Part shown: positions 1 through 14,300 of the stretch, one piece after another
Layout: the number at the start of each line of letters is the position of its first letter
Numbering within the stretch: the first letter of the stretch is position 1
DNA from: Chionis minor
Lineage: Eukaryota; Chordata; Aves; Charadriiformes; Chionididae
Length of the DNA stretch: 64,000 nt
NCBI GenBank assembly: GCA_013398295.1
Contig: VZSF01006829.1
Location: forward strand, 375,759 to 439,758
Direction of reading: 5' to 3'
Position numbers and translations under genes: made by a program
The notes under the pieces: model-generated
What the model was told of the DNA's origin: nothing
Database searches by the model: none
Seen by the model: the letters and a program-made list of their open reading frames with translations, nothing else

Positions 1-3000
1 TTTCATTTTCTGTGTAACTTTTGGGGTTTTTTAAAAAATTTATAGCAGTGACTTATCCCTCAAACTAAATTCCCCAGCTTCAGATTCAGCTGTATATGGC
101 TGCTAGGTATGACATGGGGCATATAGCAGAGATGTGTCTTCTAGAGTATAAGGGTACTGTAAGACATGCCAAGTGGCACTACACATGGTGGCCAACTGAA
201 TCAAGCCCCTACTGGAGGCTTAGTAATAAACTGCTGTAAGAATAAGCAGGAGGATCTACTATGATAGATCAATAATCCCCAATTATTTTTTTTTTTTCAC
301 AGATTCTCGTGAAAAATGGGGACTGAGGCAGGTTTCATCTTCACTGGGTTATGTCAGGCGTGACAGGGAAATTGTATGTTACAAGCAGAGATGATGAACA
401 GGCTCTCAGGGGCAAAGGAGCTGACTGTGGCAAAGAGCTTCCCCTTCTGTGACGCACGAACCAATATACACTGGTAGTAGGTTCTACACCTGAACTGCTT
501 CCAAAAGCATGCCTCTTGTGTTCCTTGGGCAATGTGTACAGCTCTCTGGACCTCTACCACCTTGCAGTCCCTAGTCAGAGGACACCTGCTAGACAGCCAA
601 TATGGTAACAGGATAAAAGGGTTTACCATAAGACTGTTCTGCTCACGTGTGAATTAAGATTCAAGCTGCCTCCTGAGCCTTTATTAAAAGAAAGGAGTTT
701 CCCCATTCTGAAGTTTTGCTGTACTTTGTATACAGTCAGCTACTGTAAATTACTGTCCTGTTAAGTTCTTATATAAGCTGCAGAAAGCTTAAAAGGCTGT
801 AGCTAGGTGGCTTGTGTTCACTGCCCATAGTCATCAAATTACGTCAGAAATGAAGTCATGTAATTGCCTTTGCCACCCAACACACAGATTTTAAGACTGC
901 ACTTATGTCTCTCTACGTGTAAGTGGATTTGGCATGGTTTATATTACAGGGAAGACTAGCTTCTGTATACACCTCATTTTCTTCCCACACTCTCTTTTTC
1001 TCTTTCTCACACATACACACACTTGCTTTTACTCAAGAGATGTCCAATAACTGTAACGCTGAAGTTCTTTGACCCTAGGCCATTAGCCCCCTCAGGACAG
1101 ACCCAATGAACAAGTGAAAGAGCTAAGAGCTTTAGGAATCTCATCTCGGCAGAAAACAGCAGGGCTCTGCAGAAGATGTCTGTGCGGTGATGAGTGAGAC
1201 GAAGGCAAGTCAGAGTGGCCACCTCCAGAGCCTGCATGCTGACCTGTGGGCTACTATCTCATTGGAAACGTTCATTCTGCAACAGCAATGGCTGTCCGCA
1301 ATACTGAGCCTCTCTGTAGCCTACACACTTGACACAGAGATGCGGGATTTTCAATTAAGAATCCATTTCAGGATCCTTCTCTTTTAAAACGTAGAGCAGG
1401 CGGCAACTGCCGCCTTCTGTAACAGATTACATCTCAAGAGCACTCAGAGATTCGATTCCTCATCAATATGAGAAGACCCGAGTCCATATTGCCAGGGTCC
1501 TTTACCACCACCAAGGAGACTACTGTGAGTCTTTCTTTTAAAATTGGATTACAGTGAGCAAAGTGCTTAAGAATGGTGGGCAGGATGCGATAGCAAAACT
1601 TTTCTTGCTGTTGGTCAGGGTACAGTCTTGGAGGGAGAGATGTGAGATTTCCAGCCTTGCTGTAAGCCTAATTTCTGTACTTTATCTTGTTTGTATTACA
1701 GTACATATCTACAAAGTATTAATCCATACCTTCAGCTATTAACTCCTTTATATATCATTTGCTAGTACTTCTCTCTAGTATGCTTCTCTCAGAGCATAGT
1801 GAATACACTTGTTAACACTGTTAAACATGAATTATTTGCTATTTGCACATCACCAAGTTAACAAGAGCCAAATAAAATTTCTCATTCCTTAAAGTATGAG
1901 TGACGTACAGAGATCCACTTCAAAGAAGGTATCCATACATCCTTTAGAAGCTAGATCTACCAAGGCATTTTGCCTAAGTGACATGGAGTGCCTGGACCTT
2001 TGTAACTGCCCGTCGCTTCCACAGATGACAGGAGAGCTGTGAAGTTCAGAACTGCTTTGCAGTTTGATCTCCATTCAACAATATCGTTGTGGAGGAAATA
2101 CATGAGAGACATTTTCCTGTCTTTATGCCCTCCCATAGGAAACAACGGCCTGATCTCATGTCACAGTAAGTCATAATTAAAATCTCAAGCTCTGAACCAT
2201 TGTGGTCTTTGAGTGGGTATTTAGGCATCCCATTTTCTCAGCTAAATTCCAACCAGCTAATAACAACGTTACCTAGTTAAGCCGCATGCATAGCTTGAAG
2301 GCCATCTTGAGCCTCTGCACTGTAGTCACCACTGGCTGAAGCACGACATTTCCAACGTAGCTTTGGCTCCTTTTCAGAGTGAGGAAGCAAGAAATGCCTG
2401 AAACAGATGATCCAAATGTGAATATTCTTGCACAGTATTCATTTTTACAAATAAGCAACTTTCTAGTCTTACAATTAGCATAAATCTTTTTACTTTCCCT
2501 AATACACTCTGTTTCTATATCATTACTTTGCATTTAAAATATTGCAAACTGATAGCTGATGTCAGAATTTTTAGCACTGAAGACAAGGACACTACTGTAT
2601 TTCACGTTCTTGCAAAGAAATGATTTGAAGAAACTTTGAATACTTGTTTTCTTCCTTGGGCACTAGAGGTCAGCAATGGTACAGACACGGGGAAAGTGAC
2701 TGGGTTTATGATCTTCAGCAATACAGACAGAGGCCTCAATCCCTCTCCTGTGACTTTAATTTAAGTTGTTACTGGAAGTCCTTTGGCATCTCGATTTTTG
2801 GAAGAGCGAGAAGATTAAACTATTTCTTTCAAGCGCGATACGCCTCAGATGTATAGCTGTGTATCTATTTGAAAGGGATGGGTGTCTCTTGAAAATATGA
2901 TTTATTCATCCCTCTGATACTTGAGAGTTCCTTGGCTGATACCTGCTGTATTTGAGCTCTGAGTAATGTTGTTGAGACAGAATCACAGAACACCCAGCAG

Positions 3001-6000
3001 AAACACATGTTGTTTCAAACGAAACAGCATGGCCCATTTCAAGAAAGAAACAGTGCTCCTTTACTGGTTCCATGTGTGGCGTGTGAAGGGTTCACTGAAG
3101 CAGAACGTTCAAGAACACCAGTTGCGTTTTTTTTGACTAAGAGACCACACCATCTTTTAATACATTCAGGACTTTCCATTTCTATGAGCGGCACTTGTGA
3201 CAAAATACCCCAAGTCCCCTTGCATGTGAAGAGGCTCAGGAATGCTTAGAAATCTATGCTAGAGCACAGCTATTCCTTAGAGAAAATATATCCAGCTTTT
3301 AACCTCTAAAAGACGGAAATTTGCTTAAAATATTTTTTATCAGATCAGTAGTTAAATTTAACAACCATGAAGTTTATACACTCTATCAGCTATTTATACA
3401 ACGCATGATACTAATATAATCCTAAATAAGAAGCAGGGTTTTTTAGCAATGATTCATTTTATAAAAGCATTGAACTGGTACAGTGTAATAAACATACCAC
3501 TGCAATTATGGAGACCGACTATAATCAAACAGTACTACCTAACAGAAAGTCCCTTTGGTGTGTCAAAAGTTATTCCCATGTTAAATATCAACTCAAATAT
3601 TGTTTTGTCAAAGGATTTCATAAGATTTTGGATATTAAACCTATCACAGATTGAAATTTTGGTGAAAAGTCTATTGAAACTCTATAAACCATGAAAGCTG
3701 CAGTAAGTAGCAATACCACACAGGCTTTTTTCATGCTTGCTTCTTCACCTAGGTTTCATCTAACTTGGAACTCCTTTCACTTTGAGGTGCAATACACAAA
3801 GAATTTTTAAAGTTCCACAAAGCTAAAAATTAGGCAGGCAGGAGAAATCTTACCCTTCAAAGAAATAAAAACAACTCGACACTATATGCTACATATTTTC
3901 ACTACTTTGTTTAAAGTAGCATATTGATGTACTTAAAACCCTTCAGATCTGTGTGTTATTTACAATGCTGTAAACATACAGAAAAGCATGAAAGTCACAT
4001 TTTCCACTGCATCCAAGGAGACAAATTTAAAATTACAGCTATTGGAAATCTGTTTTATGAGCTGTGTGAAAGGTGTAGTTAAATGCAGTGCTATAAACTT
4101 TGGTCTACAATGCCCTACGTATTGCGACTCCTAGATAGTGTTAACAAAAAGAAAGATCAAACTAGATTGAGACTTCTGGCTACGTTCTAATTTTTCTACA
4201 TCCTTCTGAAAGGAATGTGAAAGCACATGCGAATATACCCCACATCTTATACATCCTTGTATTAGCAAGACATAAAATAAGGATACTGCAATGGACAAGT
4301 TAATGCACTACTTATGATCAAAGGTAAGGAGGGAAGACAGCTCCGCTCAGCAGGGAGGACTGTCAAGGGGTTGTGTGAAGCTTTGTGAGTCAGGCAGCAG
4401 ATCTGGGACACAGAACTTAGCGGCGGGTCTTTTCTTGTGAGCTCCTGCAGCCTCTGCTCATGGGCTTTTTGCCTTTCTCTCCTCCTCCTCCTCCTCCCCT
4501 CACTAGCCCACAGCAAATGTCAGCTAAGTGTAAGCGGAGCGTAATGCGGCATAGCTACAACACTGCCCCGCCTGTGCCCAACCCACGGTATCTCCTGTAC
4601 CAGGACCAACACACATGGGAAGGAAATGAAGCGCCAGCAACAGCGGAGAACTGTGCTTGCATGGGGAGTTCACCATGGGGCAAATCTAATTGCTTTCGGC
4701 TTCTTTTGGGCAACCCATCCATACACCACCACATCAATATCCATCAGATACAGTCTTCACTGCCCACAGTATTTGTCCAGTATTTTTTTGCTCAGTGCAT
4801 TCGTAAAAAGGGCGGTACCAGTGAAGAAAGGGAGTTAGATATTAGATTATGAGATACAGCTCAGCAATCGCTCTCCAACAAGAAGTTGTCAGCTTTCACC
4901 TGGATCAGTCCTCTGCAGCCTGTACCTTGTAGTCAGGGAAGTGTGTGTTATATCGGCACAAATGCTGTTGCTGGCACAAGATGGCAAACCAGGAAGGGAC
5001 GGATGGGACCAACTCTTTTGGCAAAAGTCTGCGTTAGCTTGACAGAAAATTCATCATTGAACTGCATGTATTTTATGAATATGCCCATGAAAGAGAGAAG
5101 TTGGCATCAAAAGAAATGAGAGTGGGCCTTAAATTTCCCCTTTAACGTAAAACATCCAGAGGTGTTGATATCCAGGATATGCTACTAAGCTCATCCCATG
5201 CCTTTGTGGATGTGGGTCTCAGCAGAGGGTAAGGGTATTAGCATATGAAATGGGGCTCTGTAGCTGGGTTTGAAGAATCAAGGATTTTTTCTTTGCTGAT
5301 CTCAGGGAAGCTTCTGACATTTTTACTGTAATAATTTACTACAGTTTTCATATTTGGTGAATATATGTAGGTCCTGGAAAAGGTCTTCTGTATTTACATA
5401 AATCTACTATAAATAAGGCTCATTTACCTTCATCCACCCATCATATAGCTCTGGAAGTAGAGGAAGTAAATATTGGACCTGGCAAATACAGCATTTTATG
5501 CCTCTGGTCCCTTCCCATTTTCTTAACTTTCATCATCTTCCAAAATTATGTTTCTATTTCAATTATTCAGTTGTTGTGTTAGTTTTTGTTTGGGGTTTTT
5601 TCCCTAAAATAGTCTGCTTGATGGGGAAGTTCTGTTCAGCTGGAAAACAGCATTCTGATTAGGAGAATATACGTTCAGGTTGGTGAACCCAACAGATGGG
5701 CCAAGTGCATCAGTTTTCTGATTCTTTCCGCCGAGCAGCTGAAAGCCTCGCTGGTTTCTACAGAGAATCAATGTGTTTCTCAAGCCCTTAGCCTTGCTCT
5801 ACCTGCTTTGCACTGAGCTTGCAGAGTAAGGTACATTACTTGGGCATTTGTGACTCTCTCTATAGCTTGTAAGTAGCTCCTCTCACCTGGGCCAAGGTCT
5901 GGGCTCAAAGAAAAGAGGCTGCACCCATCACTACGTTTTTCAGAGGAGCCTGGCCGCTCGTGTTTCTTAAGAGCTCCAGCTTGCTGAATAACTCAGGGTA

Positions 6001-8264
6001 ACTTCTGGCACACATAAATTGCTTAGACTTGAGACCTGAGCACACAGCCCTGCAGCGTCAGGGAGGTGACAGAGGTGGCTTAGAGCTCCCCACGTGCTTT
6101 GTTCATGAACCTTAGTGCGCGTTTCCAAAGTTGTTAAGGTTTTCCACCAGGCTTGTGCCATACCAGGAGTGAAGTTAACCATCACGGTTACCTTTGCTGT
6201 CAGAGCCCCTGCAGTCAGGGCAGGAACGCAAGTACAGGCTGATAGCCAGCTATCCTGAGACTGCGTAGTCGCTGGACTTCAACAGCAATCGACTTGTAAT
6301 ACAGAGACTATGTTGGTGGGGGAAGGGACAGCACTCTATCCATGGCCACCCACTGCCTAGAAAAAGTCTGGCAACAGGGGTGTTATTCTTGTTCCATTGG
6401 CAATCGTGGGACTTCTGCTAGACTTGATCCTAAATGAATGCATTTTTCTGACCCAGAGTCCTTTTATGTGGTTCGGCGTGGAAAAGTGCCATGGCATTTG
6501 TCACAAAAAGTCCTTGCTGGCTAATCTGTTTTTAGGATTGTTGATGGTTTATAAATTAGAATTATTAGTCAAACATTGCTCTGTGTGTGTAAACCCCTAG
6601 TACAGACTGGAGCTATAGGGCCAGCATGGAATGACCTTTCTATCTATGGCAAATTGTTTTGCCGCAAGGGAAAGGTAGTCAGAGCAAAACCAGAAGGGTA
6701 CATAAGCATTTTACCCTTGATGTGTACTCTAACATATCTTAGTCATTCTATTTGCCACACAACATTTATACATCTCCAATAAAACCAAACTTCTTATGTA
6801 CCAAAGCCTTGGCACGTGCCGTTTAAACATGCCATATGCTCTGTGGCAACTACCTACCTTGTTATTTCTCTCCATCTTAAACAGAACGGGGACATGTTAA
6901 CAATTTAAAGATTAGAGAGCCAAAACTAGATGAGTCTGCTAGCTTTCTCTAATCAAAGTACAAGTCCTCCAGTAGTGCAGCAGCCTGCCTTTCCTAAGCA
7001 TAGAAGATGCCCATCCGAGAGGTGAGTTGACAGAAGCATTAAGCTGTAAAGAACTTTTCCCAGGTGTGTGACCATAAATCCCAAGTCAGGGAAGTTCTGT
7101 TCCCGACAACAGACTGAAATAACGAGAAAATGAAAGTTGGAAGGCACTATGTACATCCATGTGTTGCTGTGCTAACCCGACTTTCAGATGTCACACTGCC
7201 AGATTCTCTTACTCCCTTTGTATTCCACATTCCTTGTTTATCCAATTAGCATGCGTAAAATCATCTATAAATATACATATAGTGCTACATTCTATGGCAG
7301 ATGCAGATCTGAGTCTGCAATGGCAGAACGTTCAAAACAGCAAGAATGTTTCAAGTCATATAGACCCTGTAAGTTTTTGTCATTCCACACCTGTCTGAGT
7401 TTTGGGGCCCCTTTGCCCGTTTTCTGAATGCACCTTGTTACATTAAGATGTTCTTAGTGAAATGCAGAGTTCATGACAAAGACAAACCAAATATGGACTC
7501 ATTTTTTTAAAAATTGGGATTTTTTTGCCTGTGTTCCTCCCTGCCCCTAAAATTCTAAGCTTGAAATTCAGAAATGGGGAATGTCATCAAATATGGAAGA
7601 GAAAGACTATGTTAGCTGCTCCTCAAGCCCTAAAAGTAGGCCACCTTCAACTGGATGATGTTTCAAATGGAACATGGATCTTTTGTACTAAATGCCAGGT
7701 GAAAATCTGTCCCTGCAGCTGTTGGTAACTATTTTTTGCATTAGGCTGGTTCTGATAAACTTTTTTTTGTCATATCCACACAAACAGATATTTGCAGCTT
7801 TGGGAGAATGACTTCCTTGACCTGTAGTTTTTCGCATGATGGAATCCAAATTCTGTACATTCCACTCTTTTTCCAGGAATGCTAACAACAAAATTAATAC
7901 AATGTGCCAAACAAAGGGCAAATCTGAGGATCAAATAGGGGGGAAAAAACCCACCAAAACCAAACTCCTGTTTACACTAATACAGAGTTTAACACCACAC
8001 CGTAACTATGCTTGTGTTCCCCCCACTCAATTTCATTTAAGAACCTACTAAATATATTTGCTTGATATGCCTTTCAGCAAAAGGATTTCACTCTCTTTTC
8101 TTTTACAAGGCAACCTGAAATATGTTATTTGTTTTGTGTTTGGCAAAAGATATTAGAAAGATTAGAATTCTTTGTATTATTCACAGTCACATTAGAGTGA
8201 GCGTGTATGGCAGCTGCTAACTGCCTAGAATTAAAGGCAAAATCGTCCACTGAGGTTTCTATAT
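1..8264. other. AT-rich non-coding DNA, no gene recognised
   Basis: No exon, RNA gene or transposon was recognised here. Open frames reach 130 codons (plus strand 4460-4852), but none resembles a known domain. The stretch includes a T13 tract (285-297) and a short (CCT)n run near 4479-4497 inside a slightly GC-richer patch (about 4320-4640). The latter explains the proline run in the 4460 frame. Probably intergenic or intronic. Confidence 0.6.
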
Positions 8265-8320
8265 ACATGTAGGTGCGTGTGTGTATAATAAATATATATA
8301 CACACGCATACAGTATATTT
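8265..8320. repeat. Mixed TG/TA/CA microsatellite
   Basis: Alternating purine-pyrimidine tract: a GTGTGTGTATA block, then ATATATATACACACGCATACAGTATAT. It looks like an interrupted dinucleotide repeat. The nearby minus-strand frame with a Tyr/Ile/Val/Thr-rich segment is only its translation. Confidence 0.7.
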
Positions 8321-11300
8321 AAGTATACAAGGTCAGCTCCAGACAATTCCTTTAGAGCATTTGGTACAGATGCTGATAGAAGCAAGGCTACAAAGCTATA
8401 TGAACAACTGGTCAATCTATAGTGGCAACCTTTCCTTGCCAAAATTCGTCGGGCAGCTTGTCATGTAGAGGAGGGTGCTGAAGCAGTGTCTTGAGTGGTC
8501 TGAACCTCCACCTTGCTGTGCAGCCAGAGCCCCACACCATTTTTAACACTTTTCACCTCACAGGGGAGAAAGGACCCTGACAACCATGTTACCTACCTAA
8601 AAGTTGCACATATGTCTGAGTGGAGATCAGACTTCCTTGGATACCTGGACAATGGAGGCTTTAATGGCATGGGGTGAAAGGAAGGAAATGCTGTCTTTCC
8701 CTACTAGTACTTGATGTTGTTTTTTAATCTAGCACTATCAAAAGCCAAATTATGACACACAACTAAGAGAATTCATTTCATGTGAAATCTATGACACGGG
8801 AGATGTGCACAGCTTCTAAAAGACAAACATAAAAAAACCCTATGGCAACAATGCCATTTAATGTGTCCTAATTAACATTCTTGTTTCCTTGATATCAAAC
8901 ATCTCTAAAGGACACGTCCATGCAGACTGCAACAAAACCCGCTGTATCAATAGGTGACAGTGGGTGAAGTTGAGCCCATGCTCTGCATGTGCAGAGTAAG
9001 ATAATACGCAGCGTACCAACGTACCATACATTCTACCATGTAAGTAAACATGTTTTATCCTTGTCTACAATTACAGCTGAGAATAAGCACCCATTCATTT
9101 GCATATTTTAGAGGTCCACATTGTCAGCAACACATGATTTTCAAAGTGTTAACAATGCGCAAACTTCAGAAATTTGCAGTCACAAAGCACTATTTTTTTT
9201 TCTAAAAGAGAAAAAAAAAAGCAAAGATGTGAAAACAGCAAAGAAAAATGTAAATTGTTGAAAAATGCAAACTCATAGGCAGACTGCCATTTACAATAAT
9301 GGGCTGAATCTACCACATAAATCTACAGAAGAACTGAAAAAACTTAAGAGCCTATAAAGTGGCTGGGGCTGAACCTGAGACGTTAACTTGGTTAAAATAT
9401 TTCCTGCTTTCTTGGGTCTTTGTTGGTTGGGTTTTTTTGTTGTTTTCGTGGTTTAGTTCACCTCAGCCAGTCAGTCCAAGTTAAGGTTGTGTTTTTTTGC
9501 AGTATGGACACAGCTCAAGTGCCAAGCATAGTGGTGATTAATACATCCACGTTTTTTCAAGTCTGGCTAAGCCTATACAATCTTTCTTTTCTTTCTCTTT
9601 CTCAGCCTCTCTCCTATTTTCATTTAGAACATTCTCTAAAACGTAAGTTAGATCCTGACTAGAGAAACAAAGGGAATTACATGACTGGACAGAGGTACAC
9701 TGGACCTATTTTAATAGGAAATACAGAAATTCCTAAATTTGACATTAGCTGCAGTTGCTTACAAGCCACTGCCTCAGTCATGGTTTACTACTGTTTACAA
9801 GAAAAGGAAAGGAATGGTCAACATATGTTGTGGAAAGAATGAGTGACCCTGGTGGAATGGGTATCAGAGATCACGTATATTGCTCACCAGCAAGACATCT
9901 GTTTTCAACTATGGGGCTTTTACTCAAGAACTGATGAATAAAGTCTCATGGTATCTAAGTACCATTGCTAATTCTGGTGACAGTCACAGAGTTTGTCTAA
10001 ATGTCAGTCCTATCATCCTGCACTAATGATGCTGCCCGTGCTAGCTAGCCTGTCTGCAGCGTATACTGCACTCAGTACATGCGCACGTTCCATTGACTTC
10101 TGACTTGGAGTTGCTAATACTACATTTCGGTCATCATGCCAGGCTAGGTCATCATGGACCTAAATCCAATTAATTTAAATACTGAAATTAGGCAGGACAT
10201 ATAAGCAGTGTTACATCTCTGAAAAGGAATTAACCCATAGAACCTCCCTCCCCATTTTGCTAAGAACATTCCTTCAAAAATATTTGCAGTACAACACAGG
10301 TCTGAAATTTACCTATGTATTGCCACTGAACTGGTTTGCTGCTATACAGGAACCTTTACAACACAGAAAAATCAATTAAATATCCTTTGAAAGGACAGTC
10401 AGATGTAATGCAGACAAAATGCAAATAAGCACCAAGCACCAGAGTTTTTTAAAAAGATAATTCACTATTGTTGTGAGGGAGGAGATGTTTATAGTAGTCT
10501 TATCCTAAAAGGCCACCACATACAATATTCCCACTGACTTTAATAGTTGTAGTAGGTGCAGATTTATGGTTGGGTGTAAGGATGTTTCAGTCTTCACCTC
10601 TTCACCTCTTATTAGCGCTTGTCTTCTGCTTCCTTGCCACAGTTTAAGCAGTCCCAGATGCTGTGCAGTTCCAAAGCTCCCTTCTAGCTCCCATAAAATC
10701 AGAAAAAAAGTATGTTGTGGAGTACATTGTGAGTGGTAGAGATGGGGCAGGAGGGCAAAGAGGAAGGATCCTCTGTGGAATATGACCTGATGAGCAAAGG
10801 ATGGTCTCAGCTCACTGTTAGTTAGTTACATCTAACCTTGCCCTGAATATACACAAATTTCCAAGCTTAATGCTTTCAATAGTATAAGCGTCTTCAGCAA
10901 AGCTCAACCCATTTAATTTAATTAAGGGGATAATGCATACTAATAACCTAAATATCAGAAACATTTAAAAAACACCACCCATATAAATTTAAAACAATTA
11001 TAAATTTTTCACTGCCTTCATGAATGAATCTGTTAAGGCATTTCAAAACTATAGCAATTAGGCCAGTTATAATTTCAGCGATTAGGATAAATGAAACTAT
11101 GAAATCTTTATATAGAATAAAAGAAACAAGGCTAATGCCATTTTATTTGAATAAGAATTCATGGGATTTACTTTATCCTGAAGTTGCCATTTAAAAATAT
11201 CACTTACATTGCTCTAAATCTGGAAGAGGTCTTGGGCTGTAAAGTAACGTGGAGAAACGGATATAATTCTCTCTGGAGATGAATATATTCTTCTCAGAGT

Positions 11301-14300
11301 ATTACAAGTCTTGCAGTTATGAATGATACTTTCCACAGTGCTGCGGTAAACAGGAATTTTAGCTTACCATATTCTAGCTATAATTAAGAAAGATGGTTTA
11401 GTCGCTTCGTCTCTTTCTATCTCTGCCAGAAGGTCAAGATTCATATAAAGATACACAACCATCTCTCCAGTATTCTTTTTCTTAGTAGCCAAATGCCTCT
11501 CCCTTTTCTGGCAATCACCCTCAGCCCTCGTTATTGTGGAGTCAGAGATTCTGCCTTTAATATTACTATTCAAATGGCACGCAGGGGGCAATTTGATAAG
11601 ACAATGACACATATGCATCGAACGCCATCAGTGTTCAGTTTTGAAACTTCTTCAATTTTTTCTAAGCCATTCCCTACATCAATAAATAAAAGCCACAACA
11701 AAAAAATACCTTTTTCTTATTAGACTGCCAGAGATCCCAAAATCTAGTTGATATCTGTTTCTAATTTATCTTTGTGGAAAGGAGGCCAAAGAGTTGCTTT
11801 TCTTCCTCCTTGCAGAATGCAGCCAAAATGTAGTCTAACCTGGGTGCACCCGCCCACACTCACCAGTGTATGCATTCTAGTCATGACTCAAGTTAATAAA
11901 TTTGATTAGCTCGTACAGTATTCCAAGCCAGCAGCCCACAAGGCAGGTTCAACCAATACCTTTGCTTCACTCACTGCTCTCAGCAGACCACCAAGGCTCT
12001 AGTTTGTATTTTTAAACCTGGGTTAAATTGTGGCATAACCACAAACCATTGTATGCGATTAACAGTGGGGTTCCAATGACTGACTGACAAACAAAATCTT
12101 AGCACACTGAGTCTGCTTCTCCCAGTAGTAAACACATGTTATTAATGAAATGATTCTAACAGGCTACACAATTGGAAGCTTTTCCCTTGATTGACAGACT
12201 ATGCTTTCCTTAACAGGCCAAATAAAGAGTACACTTGTATTTGCACTTACTGCGATAGTTTCTCCATTCAGTTGTAACGTAATGGAATGTTTCTCTGGCC
12301 AGTCACGGAGCGATGCGTTACCTTGATACACACACTCTGAACAGAAGGGACTAGCATTTTTGAAAAGCGCCGCCCTCCAGTCTCTATTGCTTCCTTTCCA
12401 TCGCTGACCCACTCCTCTGTCATCACTGACATAGCTTAACAGGAGAACAGTTGATTGGGAAAGAAAAAAAAAAAAGAGACGTCAACATGCATGTGGCATG
12501 AGATCATGACACCATCACTCAAAATTACTGCAGACCGGTACAGTTTAATTGCCAGCTGCTCGAAACAACGCTTGCTAAGCCAGACTGAGTATTAAGCAGC
12601 AGGATGAAACAGATGGGCTCGCTCATTCATAGACCCTATAGTTCATACTCTCCAGAAGAAACAGCTCTGGCCAAAAAACAGGATGAGAAATGTTACATAA
12701 TTTCACCATGCTATTTTTCTTTCCACAAGGAGTGGATGAACTACATATCCAACGCATCTTTAATGGCACAATTCATACCAAAACTGTCATCACAACTGTC
12801 TAGGCCCCTAAATTGGACCTGCAACGTTCAGGCATGGGATTTAGTTATACATTCAGTAGCTGTGTTCGTCAGGCTATTAAACAGTTCTCACTGCTTCAGC
12901 CTCTGCCTTGACTGTTCATACATGCTGCCACAGCATCATTTGCCAGGCTGGCGGAGGACAGAGAGAGGAAACAAGGGTTTCTGTCCATGCTGCTGCCAAA
13001 AGATAAAAGTGAAAGTTGAACTCAAGTCTCAATCTGACAAAACTGCCCCAACTTATGGGCAGTTCAGCCATCTGGATCATCATTACACCCAATGACACTT
13101 CTAGCCACTGAACAGTAACACACATGTATGCTCTCAAGGTGAACGTGCTTCTACGCACAAATGGAAGGCTTGGAAGATTTGTCTTAATACAGCCTGTCAT
13201 GCCAATCTGTACAGTAAAACTACTACAGTAAAACTACTATCATTACACCAGATCATTACACAGCTCTGGCCTCCAGAGCCGCAAAGAGAGGATGAGGTGA
13301 AACACTTTTAGGGAAGGTTCTTAGCGGGGAACAGAAAAGCAGTATTTTATACTGAGCACATTCAGTACCCTGCTATCATCACTCTCTCATGCCTTTATTT
13401 TTTTCTAAGGAATACAGCAGCAGCTAAAATAAAAGGCCAATATTAATATTTCTATTTTGAGGTTATTACAAGAAATTGTTGTGTTGCATCACCTACATGT
13501 GAATGGCAATTTTGTTGGAGAAAACAGTCGGTTTTCCTGGGCTTCATTGTTTTGTTTCAGACAAACAAGCTGTGAATGCTGGAGGGAGATTTCTTCCACG
13601 TAAAAGGTCAGAGTGCATGTTGGAGCAATCCGTCACAGCTGCGTCAGTGGTATTTCCATGCTGCACTATTCTCCCTGTACATGGTGTACAGCACGCTGAA
13701 CTGCCAGAACTGGTACGGTCAAGCTAGAAAAGGGTTTGGTTGGTCACTTCTTTTATTTATTATTGACCTTCCTCTTGGAGACAGATATCACATCTCCCAA
13801 CTTTGCAGGCTTCTTGGGCAGAGGAGTAAATTTATGGGTGGGAGGGAACAGAAACTTAGAAAAGGAAGGACTGGAGCGAATGAAACACCAGTGGTGCACT
13901 CAGGCAGGATTATCCGTCAGGCTGTGACTCTGCCTTCTTCTAAAGGTCCACAAGGGATGTGGTGGATTCCCTCCAAACAGCAAATGCAGATTTTCCTGAA
14001 TGGTTCCTGTAGTCTGATACCTACTGCATGTTTATGCACCCACTCTTGTCCTTACTCCTTCCTGTTCATGTGGGAATAAAATGCTTCTTCCTCTGCAGCT
14101 TTGAGAAGTGACCAAACCCAGAAAGCCAGTTGTCCCACTACTGCTGTTCACCAGCACCTCCTTTTTGTGGCTGAGTAGTAGCCACAGGCTTAACCTAGAA
14201 GTTCTCTTCAGATTCTGCTCCTGAGGATCTGTCTACCCAAGAAAAGCATCATTTTTCTTGACATGGAACTTCAAGGAAAGAGCTAAATTGCTTTTTGCCT

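Noticed and set aside
1446..1462. 'gagattcgattcctc' resembling a tRNA T-arm
   Set aside because: No matching acceptor, D-arm or anticodon stem could be placed around it.
2977..2992. 'acagaatcacagaa' resembling the antisense CR1 end
   Set aside because: The next bases do not continue into the expected 'gaggttggaagggacctc' sequence, so the match is too short.
4460..4852. 130-codon plus-strand frame with a proline run
   Set aside because: The prolines come from a (CCT)n microsatellite; the rest has no recognisable domain, and overlapping frames on both strands are equally open.
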